Origin: Pontibacter russatus
Lineage (GTDB): Bacteria > Bacteroidota > Bacteroidia > Cytophagales > Hymenobacteraceae
Length of the DNA stretch: 64,000 bases
Assembly (NCBI RefSeq): GCF_009931655.1
Contig: NZ_CP047984.1
Span: 620,001 to 684,000, forward strand
Reading direction: 5' to 3'
The translations under genes were made by a program, and so were the position numbers. Every line of letters starts with the position of its first letter. The first letter of the stretch is position 1. The notes under the pieces are model-generated. The model was not told the origin of the DNA. It ran no database searches and was given only the letters and a program-made list of their open reading frames with translations. Positions 9,256 to 16,979 of this stretch are shown piece after piece.

Positions 9256-9467
9256 CAGAAATTAGGTAGGGCCGCTTTTGTAGCAGTTAGCCAGCTTCGT
9301 CTGAACGAAGGTAGCGAATTTGAATTATTTCACCTGCTGCGGCCACTGGAGGCACTAAAACAGAAGGTTATATATGGCTTCCGGCGAAGCGAGCGTAATG
9401 CAAAGTGTGTGGAGAAGAAATAGTGGTGCTACAGAAAACGCAGCCATACATAAACTCCCGTCCCAGT

Positions 9468-9917
9468 CTATATATCCTCCAGCTCTGTAACGATGGTTAT
9501 GCCCGCCTCCAGCGTTTTCTGCACCGGGCACTTGGAGGAGATAATTTTAAGGCGCTTCCGCTGCTCTTCTGTCAGGTCGCCGGTAAGGTGCAGGTGCTTG
9601 GTTATCCGGGACAGCTTCGCCGCCTCGTCCTCGCAGTGCGCGCAGTCATCGGGGTGTACGCGGGTGTGACGGAGACTTACCTCGGCCCGCTCCAGCGGCC
9701 AGCCTTTGCGCTGCGCGTACATGTGCAGCGTGATGACGGTGCAGGAGCCCAGGGCGCTCAGGATGTAGTCGTAGGGGTCCGGGCCGGTTTTATTGCCCTC
9801 CAGAATGCCTGTTTCATCCACCGTCGCCGTTTCGGTGCCCATCCTGATGTTGGCGACCAGCGGCGCGCTGCTGTCCGCGCTCACCCGCACGACCACTTCC
9901 TGCTCTTTCCTGCTCAT
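9468..9917 (-). CDS. OsmC family peroxiredoxin-like protein
   Basis: A 149-residue OsmC/Ohr fold protein. The two catalytic cysteines are in SALGSCTVITLHMYAQRKG and SSKCPVQKTLEAG, and the partner Glu/Arg region is LERAEVSLRHTRVH. The family reduces organic hydroperoxides using the cysteine pair. The extra cysteines in DDCAHCEDE (about 90) are seen in the YhfA-like subgroup of short OsmC proteins. It is followed by an intergenic gap of about 210 bases before the T9SS plug gene and appears to be a single-gene unit. Confidence 0.92.
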   Translation of the reverse strand: MSRKEQEVVVRVSADSSAPLVANIRMGTETATVDETGILEGNKTGPDPYDYILSALGSCTVITLHMYAQRKGWPLERAEVSLRHTRVHPDDCAHCEDEAAKLSRITKHLHLTGDLTEEQRKRLKIISSKCPVQKTLEAGITIVTELEDI

Positions 9918-10043
9918 GCTATATTTCCTTTCTGTGCTCTCCCTTATAAGTAAGTTCAGTTGTAAAGGTTATGGCAGCACTCTTCTCCGGCCCGGCTTAT
10001 ATATAGCCCCCCTTACTTCTCAACTGTGTGCGGCACCGCAGCT

Positions 10044-11417
10044 TTAAAATGTCAGGATGAAGGAGGTGCCCTTCCCAAGCTCTGACTGCACCGAGACCGT
10101 GCCTTTGTGCAGGCGCATGATCTGGCGCGACAGGCTCAGGCCGATGCCGGAACCTGATTTCTTGGTGGTGAAGAACGGGATGAAAATTTTCGCCATTGCC
10201 TCGGTGGTCATGCCGTGCCCGTTGTCGTTCACCTCAATGCTGATGCGGCTGCGCTCGTCGAGGTAGGCGCGCACCGTCACCTGGCCCTCCGGCTGATCCT
10301 GCACGGCCTCCATCGCATTTTTCACCAGGTTAATCAAGACCTGCTCTATCATGGCCCTGTCGGCAGAGAGCAGCAGCGCCTCGGGCGGCGCCTCCAGTTG
10401 CAGGGCGATATGGCGCGCGGCGAATTGCCCGCGCAGCAACAGCTTGATTTCCTGCAACAGCTCCGTGACATTAAACCGGCTGAGTTGCGGCTCCGATAGG
10501 GTAGTAAGGTTGCGGAAGTCGTTCACAAAGTAGATCAGGCCGTCGGAGCGCTGGCTGATGGTTTGCAGGCACTGCCCGATGTCTGCCAGTTCTTCGCGCA
10601 GCAGCGTCACTTCCTCGGCGCCCGTGTCTGTATAACTGCTCACCTCCTCGTAAGCGCTGGCCGACAGCGAGGCAATCGGTGTCACAGAGTTCATGATTTC
10701 ATGGGTCAGCACTTTTATCAGGTTGTGCCAGGCCTCCATCTCCTTCTCCTCCAGCTCGCTCTGGATGTTCTGGATCGAGGCCAGCCGGATGCGGTCGCCC
10801 AGCAGCGAGAGTTCCATCACGTGCACCGACAGGTTGGCCTGCTCCGCCGCCCCCTGCCGCACCGGCACCAGCACCTTTTCGCCATTCCCAAGCTGCTGAA
10901 GCCCCAGCGCTAGCTCCGGACTCACCGCCTCCAGTTCCCGCACCTGGTGCAACTGCCCCACCTTCAGCAGCTTTTTGGCGGCATTGTTCAGCAGCAGGAT
11001 ACTTCCGTCGGGCCTGAACGTGACGATGCCGATGCCGATGTGCTGCACAATCACTTCGAAATACTGCAGGTGCGCCTCCTTCTCGGCCCGCACCTCCCGG
11101 AACTTCTTCATCACCTCGTTCAGCCGCAGCGACAGCTCGCGCATGGTTTTCCCTTCGCCGCTGCTATGGAACTGCTCCGTGAAATCATCATACTGAATAG
11201 CTTGGAGGAAGCGGAGGAAAAGCCGGTTGGTGCGCTCATGAAAATGCACCAGCAGCCCTATCTGCAGCACGATGAAAGCAGCCAGGCCGATGAAGGTGCC
11301 CCGGTAGGCAGGGTTAAAGCCAGTCCAGGCCAGGCCATATAGGGAAGCCGAGAGCAGCAGGAGGCGCAGCACCAGTTGCAGCCGGTAGTGCCTGAAGTGG
11401 ATTGGTTTAGAGCGCAT
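10044..11417 (-). CDS. Sensor histidine kinase, NtrB-like, second copy
   Basis: A 457-residue kinase starting at the ATG at 11417, which lies inside the end of the upstream regulator gene (ATGCGCTCTAA, an 11-base overlap), so translation is coupled. A longer in-frame opening to 11492 only reads through the regulator and is not used. Two membrane segments (about 15-30 and 41-58), a linker, a PAS-like region (about 118-220), the phospho-acceptor H239 in VLTHEIMNSV, and an ATPase domain with NLVKNAMEAVQ, DNGHGM and GSGIGLSL. The architecture, gene order and overlap copy the pair at 1.1-3.8 kb. It presumably phosphorylates the regulator at 11407-12789. Confidence 0.9.
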   Translation of the reverse strand: MRSKPIHFRHYRLQLVLRLLLLSASLYGLAWTGFNPAYRGTFIGLAAFIVLQIGLLVHFHERTNRLFLRFLQAIQYDDFTEQFHSSGEGKTMRELSLRLNEVMKKFREVRAEKEAHLQYFEVIVQHIGIGIVTFRPDGSILLLNNAAKKLLKVGQLHQVRELEAVSPELALGLQQLGNGEKVLVPVRQGAAEQANLSVHVMELSLLGDRIRLASIQNIQSELEEKEMEAWHNLIKVLTHEIMNSVTPIASLSASAYEEVSSYTDTGAEEVTLLREELADIGQCLQTISQRSDGLIYFVNDFRNLTTLSEPQLSRFNVTELLQEIKLLLRGQFAARHIALQLEAPPEALLLSADRAMIEQVLINLVKNAMEAVQDQPEGQVTVRAYLDERSRISIEVNDNGHGMTTEAMAKIFIPFFTTKKSGSGIGLSLSRQIMRLHKGTVSVQSELGKGTSFILTF

Positions 11418-12789
11418 ATTTCTCCAGCCTTCGGTAAAGCGCCCCGCGCGACAGGCCCAGCTCTTTTGCGGCTTTCGAGATGTTGCCGTCATGCTTTTGC
11501 ATGGCCCGCTGCACAGCCTCCCGCTCCAGGTCGTCCAGGTCCAGCGTAGAAGCTTCCGGTTGCGCGGGTTCCGCTTCCGCCAGGAAGAAAAAGTCGCCGG
11601 CCTGCAGTTCCCGGTTGTCGCTCATGATGGAGGCGCGCTCCAGGGCATGCTGCAACTCCCGCACGTTGCCGGGCCAGTGGTAGCGGCGCAGCCGGGCCAG
11701 GCCGGAATCTGACAGCCGCTTGAGGTGCTGCCTGTATTTCTTTGCATATATGGCCAGGAAGTGTTCCGCAAAAACCGGGATGTCGTCGGGGCGGGCCCGC
11801 AGGGGCGGCAGGTTCAGCTCCACGGTGTTGATGCGGTAGAGCAGGTCCTGCCGGAATTCGTTTCGCTGCACCATTTCTTTCAGCGGCATGTTGGTGGCGC
11901 TGATGAGGCGCACGTTCACCGGTATAGGCTTGTTTGTTCCCACCCGGATCACCTCGCGGCGCTGCAGCACCGTCAGCAGTTTGGCCTGCATCGCCAGCGA
12001 CAGGTTCCCGATCTCGTCCAGGAAAAGCGTGCCGCCGTCGGCCGCCTCTATCCTCCCGATGCGATCTTCTTTGGCGTCGGTGAAAGCGCCCTTCTTATGG
12101 CCAAACAGCTCACTCTCGAACAGCGACTCGGTCACGGCGCCCATGTCCACGGTCACAAACACCTTGTCGGCGCGGGACGAGCGTTGGTGGATGGCGCGGG
12201 CTATCACCTCTTTCCCGGTGCCGTTCTCGCCTAGCAGCAGGATGTCCGCATCGGTTCGGGCCACCTTGTCGATGATAGAGAACAGCTGCCGCATGGCAGG
12301 GCTATTGCCCTGAATAATGTCCTGGGAAGCATTCAGTTGCGTGGTGAGGGTGCGGTTCACTTCCTTCAGTTGGCTTACCTCCTTGTAGGAATGGCGCAGT
12401 TTGGAGGCCGCAGACAAGGTAGCCAGCAGCTTCTCATTTTGCCAGGGTTTCAGCACAAAATCCGTGGCGCCCTCTTTCAGTGCCTTTACCGCCATCTCCA
12501 CATCGCCATAGGCGGTAATCATCACCACCACCGCCGACGGGTCGTACCGGAGAATCTCCTTCAGCCAGTAAAATCCTTCCTGCCCGCTCGTGATGTCCTG
12601 GCTGAAGTTCATGTCCAGCAGTATCAGGTCAAAATCTTCGTTGGAGACCAGGAACGGGATCTTCTTCGGGTTCTTCTCCATCACGACTTCCCGGGCGTGG
12701 TGGCGCAGGAGCATCTTAGCGGAGAAAAGCACGTCTTCGTTGTCATCAATAACGAGAATGCGCCCTAATTTTTTTTCTTCCACAGTCAA
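11407..12789 (-). CDS. Sigma-54-dependent response regulator, NtrC family, second copy
   Basis: A 460-residue regulator: receiver domain with D15, D16 and phospho-acceptor D59 (LILLDMNFS), AAA+ domain with Walker A GENGTGKE, contact loop GAFTDA (not GAFTGA), and a Fis-type helix-turn-helix NISKAAKELGLSRGALYRRL at the end. It is divergent from the 801-residue permease at 13226; the gap between them has a candidate sigma-54 promoter and two inverted-repeat activator sites pointing toward the permease, so this regulator probably controls the permease. It is paralogous to the 1.1-2.5 kb regulator, sharing the unusual stretch MNFSxDxTxGxxG after the phospho-acceptor. Confidence 0.9.
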   Translation of the reverse strand: MTVEEKKLGRILVIDDNEDVLFSAKMLLRHHAREVVMEKNPKKIPFLVSNEDFDLILLDMNFSQDITSGQEGFYWLKEILRYDPSAVVVMITAYGDVEMAVKALKEGATDFVLKPWQNEKLLATLSAASKLRHSYKEVSQLKEVNRTLTTQLNASQDIIQGNSPAMRQLFSIIDKVARTDADILLLGENGTGKEVIARAIHQRSSRADKVFVTVDMGAVTESLFESELFGHKKGAFTDAKEDRIGRIEAADGGTLFLDEIGNLSLAMQAKLLTVLQRREVIRVGTNKPIPVNVRLISATNMPLKEMVQRNEFRQDLLYRINTVELNLPPLRARPDDIPVFAEHFLAIYAKKYRQHLKRLSDSGLARLRRYHWPGNVRELQHALERASIMSDNRELQAGDFFFLAEAEPAQPEASTLDLDDLEREAVQRAMQKHDGNISKAAKELGLSRGALYRRLEKYAL

Positions 12790-12934
12790 TTTTAAATGAG
12801 TGTTTGAGAGAATGTCATTTTGGAATCATACACATCCGTTCTGCAAGTGAGTCCGCTTCCTATATATAAAATATGGTGCCACAGGATTACTTGTCTAATT
12901 TAAGCGAATTTAGGGTAATTGTGTGCGCCCGCAG

Positions 12935-12971
12935 TGTCCACTCCCGAACAAAAAGTGTCCATGGTTGGACA
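12935..12971 (+). promoter_or_regulatory. Tandem upstream activator sites for the NtrC-type regulator
   Basis: A perfect inverted repeat TGTCCA-TGGT-TGGACA (12956-12971) is preceded by a half-degenerate copy TGTCCA-CTCC-CGAACA (12935-12950). Their centres are 21 bases apart, two helical turns, and the nearer one is about 55 bases before the -24 element. This is the layout of sites bound by an NtrC-type regulator. That the neighbouring regulator binds here is inference. Confidence 0.6.
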
Positions 12972-13023
12972 GCGGTGTAAGGAATATAGTGGCAGGAAGC
13001 GGCTGGGAATGCTATTTTACACT

Positions 13024-13041
13024 TTGGCACAGCCCTTGGCA
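13024..13041 (+). promoter_or_regulatory. Candidate sigma-54 (-24/-12) promoter of the permease
   Basis: TTGGCACAGCCCTTGGCA resembles the consensus TGGCAC-N5-TTGC. The -24 part TTGGCAC is exact; the -12 part reads TTGG where TTGC is expected at the standard spacing, a single mismatch. It is oriented toward the permease gene, about 185 bases from its ATG. Confidence 0.5.
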
Positions 13042-13054
13042 ATGTGTTCTGGTC

Positions 13055-13198
13055 GGGATCAGGATTTTCAGGATGAGTAGAGATTTACAGGATTAAAATC
13101 CAGATGAATATATGGCTTTTAATTCAGGCATATAGAGATCCCTGAAATTTATATTTCATTCATCCTGTGCATCCTTAAATCCTGCAAATCCTGATTCC
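13055..13198. repeat. Inverted repeat in the permease leader, member of a dispersed repeat family
   Basis: Bases 13055-13074 and 13179-13198 are inverted copies (18 of 20 match) built from units like ATCCTG-AAATCCTGA. The right arm region 13159-13194 recurs, nearly identical, at 32785-32819 (shared core CATCCTTAAATCCTG). It lies between the candidate promoter and the permease ATG and would fold in the mRNA leader. No reading frame is present. Confidence 0.6.
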
Positions 13199-13225
13199 GG
13201 CCAGCACACACTCAAACCTAAAACT

Positions 13226-15631
13226 ATGTTGAAGTTGTATTTCCTCACTGCCTTCCGCTCGCTGCTGCGCAACAAGAGTTACAGCCTGCTGAACATTGCC
13301 GGGCTGGCGCTGGGCATCACCTGCAGCATTCTGCTCTTCCTGGTCATCAAGTACGAGCTGAGTTACGATGCCTTTCATAGCAAAGCCGACCGCATCTACC
13401 GTGTCAATACTGAGCAGGTGTATGCTGACGGTTTGGTGCAGCACACCGGCGCCCGTTTCCCCGTACCGGAGCTGTTGCGCAGCAACGGCAAGCTGGGCAT
13501 GGAGAACCTCACCCAGATCTACAGCGAGGAGGGCGCCCAGATTAATATCGTCAGTGACAACGGCGCCGCCCCGAAGCGCTTTCTGGAAGAGGGAGCCATT
13601 GGTTTTGTGGAGCCCGCCTTTTTTGAGATGTTTGATTTTGACACAGGTCCCGCAGCCCCCGCCCCGGCCATGGCGGAGCCCAACAACGTGATACTCACAC
13701 AGGCCACGGCCGACAAATATTTCCCCGGGGGCAAGGCCGTCGGAAAAGTGATCAAATTTAACAACAGCCTCACCCTGAAGGTCACCTCCGTCATCCCGGA
13801 CTTTCCTTCCAATACCGATTTTCCGTTCGTGATGTTGATATCCTACCCTTCCTTCAAGAGCTACTCTTCGCTGCCGCTCGACGGGTATGACGTCCTGTCC
13901 AGTAACCAGCAACTGTATGTGCTGCTGCCGGAAGGCGCAGACCCGGAAGCCAAGGCAGCGGAAATCACAGCGTTCGTAGAGCGGCACAAGCCTGAGGACA
14001 GGAAGGGAGAAGAAAGCTCTTCGCTGCAGCCCCTGAGCGATATCCACTTCAACCCCGACTATGGCAACTACAGCCAGCGCACTATCCCGCGAGAGATTAT
14101 ATGGTCGATGGCCCTGATAGGGGTTTTTCTGGTGCTGGTGGCCTGCATCAACTTTGTGAACCTGGCTACAGCGCAGGCCGTGAAGCGGGCCAAGGAAGTG
14201 GGCGTACGCAAAGTTATGGGCAGCAGCAAGCGCCAGCTGGTCATGCAGTTTATCGGCGAAACACTCCTGATCACGCTGCTGGCCACCTTTGTGTCTGTGA
14301 TGCTGGTGGAGCTGGCCCTGCCTTATCTCAACAGCCTGCTGGAGTTGCAGATGTCCTTCATCCTGCTGCAGGACCCGGTGCTGCTGCTGTTCCTGGTGGC
14401 AGAGGTGCTGCTGGTCACGCTTTTTGCGGGCCTGTACCCGGCCTTGATTTTGTCGAATTTTCAACCGATTACGGCCCTCAAGAGCCGGATTTCCACGCAG
14501 CAGGTGGCGGGGCTGCCAATCCGGCAGGGGCTGGTGGTGCTGCAGTTCACCATATGCCAGGTGCTCATCATCTGCACCATTCTGGTAAACGAGCAAATGG
14601 ATTTCTTCCGGACCAAATCGCTGGGTTTTGACAAGGAGGCCGTGGTCACGGTGCAGCTACCCAACCAGGCGGGGAAAAAGATTATGCCGTTGCGCGAGGA
14701 ACTGCTGAACAGCCCGGCCATCCGAAAGGTGAGCCTTGCCGCTGCGCCGCCCTCTGCCAACATGACCTGGGGCTCCGGCTTCGCCTACAACAATTCCAGC
14801 GAGCCTGCCAACTTCCAGGCAAACATGAAATTCGCCGATGAGCACTACCTGGACCTCTATGATATAGAGCTGGTGGCCGGGCGCCCTTACTCCGATGGCG
14901 ACTCAACCGCAGCGCTCATAAACGAGACCATGCGCCGCAAGCTGGGCATTGCCAGTGCGGAAGCAGCTGTCGGCAAGACTATTCAGCTTGGCAGAGACTA
15001 CAAAGTTACCATCATCGGGGTAGTGGGAGACTTTCACCAGAACCCGCTCCAGCAACCCATCGACCCTTCCATCTTAATGACCAGCCCTGGCAATTATCAT
15101 TTTCTCTCCGCCAAAATAGACCTGAGCAAAAAGCAGGAGGCTTTGCAGCACCTGGAAAAAGTCTGGAACATGGTTTACCCGGATGATGTGTTCAGCTACG
15201 AGTTCCTGGACGAAACCATCGCCAACTTTTACCAGGACGAGGCGCGGCAAAACAAGCTGTTCAAGATTTTCTCCTTTATCGCCATCTTCATTGGCTGCCT
15301 GGGTCTGTATGGCTTGGTTGCCTTTATGGCGGCGCAGCGCACCAAGGAAGTAGGTATCCGTAAAGTGCTCGGCGCCTCCATCCTCAATATCACCTACCTG
15401 TTCTCAAAGGAGTTCATCAAACTGGTGTTGATTGCCTTCGTCATTTCCGTGCCTATTGCCTATTACCTGATCACGCTCTGGCTGCAGGACTTCACGTACC
15501 GCATCAACCTGGGGTATGGTCCCTTTCTAATGGCTGGGGTTGCCACACTGGTGATAGCGCTGCTTACGATGGGCACACAGGCCGTGAAAGCCGCCATGGC
15601 TAACCCGGTCGTATCGCTGAAGAGTGAGTAA
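13226..15631 (+). CDS. FtsX/MacB-type ABC transporter permease, full length
   Basis: An 801-residue membrane protein of two FtsX-like halves. The first half opens with FLTAFRSLLRNKSYSLLNIAG and a membrane segment (LALGITCSILLFLVI), then a large extracytoplasmic MacB domain (about 45-280) and a block of three membrane segments near 285-400, including the FtsX motif KRAKEVGVRKVMGSS. The second half repeats the plan: membrane segment near 427-450, MacB domain (about 460-660), then QRTKEVGIRKVLGAS and two more segments. It ends NPVVSLKSE. Such duplicated permeases are abundant in Bacteroidota and need a separate ATPase, not seen here. Divergence from a sigma-54 regulator/kinase operon suggests stress- or signal-induced export; the substrate is unknown. 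Confidence 0.92.
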   Translation: MLKLYFLTAFRSLLRNKSYSLLNIAGLALGITCSILLFLVIKYELSYDAFHSKADRIYRVNTEQVYADGLVQHTGARFPVPELLRSNGKLGMENLTQIYSEEGAQINIVSDNGAAPKRFLEEGAIGFVEPAFFEMFDFDTGPAAPAPAMAEPNNVILTQATADKYFPGGKAVGKVIKFNNSLTLKVTSVIPDFPSNTDFPFVMLISYPSFKSYSSLPLDGYDVLSSNQQLYVLLPEGADPEAKAAEITAFVERHKPEDRKGEESSSLQPLSDIHFNPDYGNYSQRTIPREIIWSMALIGVFLVLVACINFVNLATAQAVKRAKEVGVRKVMGSSKRQLVMQFIGETLLITLLATFVSVMLVELALPYLNSLLELQMSFILLQDPVLLLFLVAEVLLVTLFAGLYPALILSNFQPITALKSRISTQQVAGLPIRQGLVVLQFTICQVLIICTILVNEQMDFFRTKSLGFDKEAVVTVQLPNQAGKKIMPLREELLNSPAIRKVSLAAAPPSANMTWGSGFAYNNSSEPANFQANMKFADEHYLDLYDIELVAGRPYSDGDSTAALINETMRRKLGIASAEAAVGKTIQLGRDYKVTIIGVVGDFHQNPLQQPIDPSILMTSPGNYHFLSAKIDLSKKQEALQHLEKVWNMVYPDDVFSYEFLDETIANFYQDEARQNKLFKIFSFIAIFIGCLGLYGLVAFMAAQRTKEVGIRKVLGASILNITYLFSKEFIKLVLIAFVISVPIAYYLITLWLQDFTYRINLGYGPFLMAGVATLVIALLTMGTQAVKAAMANPVVSLKSE

Positions 15632-15646
15632 GACCTTCTATGTTAA

Positions 15647-15704
15647 GCTATATATATAGCGAAGCCTGCTCCTAGCTGAGGCCGGGCTTGGCTTTATATA
15701 TAGC
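15647..15704 (+). terminator. Imperfect long hairpin after the permease
   Basis: Arms 15647-15667 and 15684-15704 pair with three mismatches and both begin or end in copies of TATATA. It follows the permease stop by 15 bases and probably ends its transcript. Confidence 0.5.
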
Positions 15705-15775
15705 CGTATATTCAGAAGAAAACCCTATCTTGTAGGCAAATTGTGACCAGGCGCTACCGGAGCGCTTCAGGCCTT

Positions 15776-16132
15776 ATGCATACACTTCCTGATGAGCCAG
15801 CCCTGATTACCTGGCAGCACTTTGAGCAGACAGACATCCGGGTGGGCACCATTGTAGAGGCCCGGCCCTTCCCGGGGGCGCGACAGCCGGCCTACCAACT
15901 GCTGGTGGACCTGGGGCCGCTGGGGCTGAAAAAGTCGAGTGCGCAGATTACGAACAGGTACACGCCGGAGGATCTGGTGGGCCGGCAGGTGCTTTGCGTC
16001 ACAAACCTGGGCAATAAGCAGATCGGTAAATTTATGTCGGAGGTGCTGGTGACCGGCTTTGAGGACGAGCATGGCCATATCGTGCTGGCGCAGCCCGGCG
16101 CGCCGGTGCCGAACGGGGCCAAGCTAAAATAG
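15776..16132 (+). CDS. tRNA-binding domain protein, CsaA-like
   Basis: A 118-residue EMAP/CsaA-type OB-fold protein. Motifs in order: FEQTDIRVGTIVEARPFPGAR, LLVDLGPLGLKKSSAQITNRYT, GRQVLCVTNLGNKQIGKFMSEVLV. The length and the KSSAQI and GKFMSEVL motifs fit CsaA, which binds tRNA and has been described as a secretion-related chaperone in Bacillus. The ATG at 15776 is preferred; a GTG at 15743 would add 11 arginine- and serine-rich residues not expected in the family. It is a stand-alone gene between the permease and the DUF4290-murA operon. Confidence 0.88.
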   Translation: MHTLPDEPALITWQHFEQTDIRVGTIVEARPFPGARQPAYQLLVDLGPLGLKKSSAQITNRYTPEDLVGRQVLCVTNLGNKQIGKFMSEVLVTGFEDEHGHIVLAQPGAPVPNGAKLK

Positions 16133-16256
16133 CCCCCGCCTCTACCTTGCTGGTGTGGCGCCGTATACCTGATCGCATAGCCTGTGCTTTGTGTACACCC
16201 CGGCACGGCCCAGAAAGTTTTTAGTAAAGCCTTGGGCCATTCTGCGCTCAAATTTC

Positions 16257-16264
16257 TAATTTTG
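16257..16264 (+). promoter_or_regulatory. -7 promoter element of DUF4290-murA
   Basis: TAATTTTG fits TAnnTTTG, 20 bases before the ATG. A TTG at 16232-16234 lies 22 bases upstream, within the range for the -33 element. Confidence 0.55.
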
Positions 16265-16283
16265 AATCCATATAAAAGAAATA

Positions 16284-16973
16284 ATGGAAGCGAGTACCAC
16301 TTTTAAACAAGACCTGCTGCTGCGCGAATACGGCCGCAACGTGCAGGACCTGGTGAACTATATAACCAAGGTGGAGGACCGTGCCGAGCGCACCCGGCTC
16401 TCGCAGCTGCTCATCAACCTGATGGCCAAGCTGAACCCAACCTTGCGCGACACACAGGATTACCAGCAGAAGCTCTGGAACCACCTGTACGTGATGTCCG
16501 GCTCTACCCTGGACGTGGATGCGCCCTACAAGCTGAGCGCCATGGAGTACCTCAACGACAAGCCCCAGAAAATAGAGTACCCCCTGGACACGCCCCGCTA
16601 CAAGCACTACGGCAAAAACGTGGAGCTGCTGATAGAGCGGGCCACGGAGCTGGAGGACGAGCAGGAGCGCGAGGCGGCCATTGTCTCGCTGGGCAAGCTG
16701 ATGAAAACGCTGTACCGCTCCTATAACAAAGACAGCATCACCGACGGGGTGATTCTGGATGATATCCGGCAACTGTCGAAGGGCAAGCTGAACATGGACC
16801 TGGCTTATATTGAGCGCAACAACCTGTTTGAGTCGAATGTGAAGCCACAGCAGGACAACCAGAACCAGGGCCAGAGCCAGCGCAGCAACCAGCCCCAGCA
16901 AAACCGCGGCAGCGGCGACAACCGGCCCCGCAAAAACGTGAGAACCTCTTCTTCTAACCAAAGAAACAAATAA
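16284..16973 (+). CDS. DUF4290 domain-containing protein
   Basis: A 229-residue soluble protein of the DUF4290 family, recognised from LREYGRNVQDLVNYITKVEDR, LINLMAKLNP and DYQQKLWNHLYVMS. It is mostly helical to about residue 180 and ends in a Gln/Asn-rich, basic tail that looks disordered. The function is unknown. In Bacteroidota this family is repeatedly found immediately before murA, and here the gap to murA is only six bases, so the two are co-transcribed. A link to cell wall synthesis is an inference from that neighbourhood. Confidence 0.88.
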   Translation: MEASTTFKQDLLLREYGRNVQDLVNYITKVEDRAERTRLSQLLINLMAKLNPTLRDTQDYQQKLWNHLYVMSGSTLDVDAPYKLSAMEYLNDKPQKIEYPLDTPRYKHYGKNVELLIERATELEDEQEREAAIVSLGKLMKTLYRSYNKDSITDGVILDDIRQLSKGKLNMDLAYIERNNLFESNVKPQQDNQNQGQSQRSNQPQQNRGSGDNRPRKNVRTSSSNQRNK

Positions 16974-16979
16974 TACTGC

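Noticed and set aside
8038..9423. A 461-codon plus-strand frame opposite the T9SS plug gene
   Set aside because: It is the GC-rich shadow of the real minus-strand gene; its protein is His/Val/Arg-rich without any domain.
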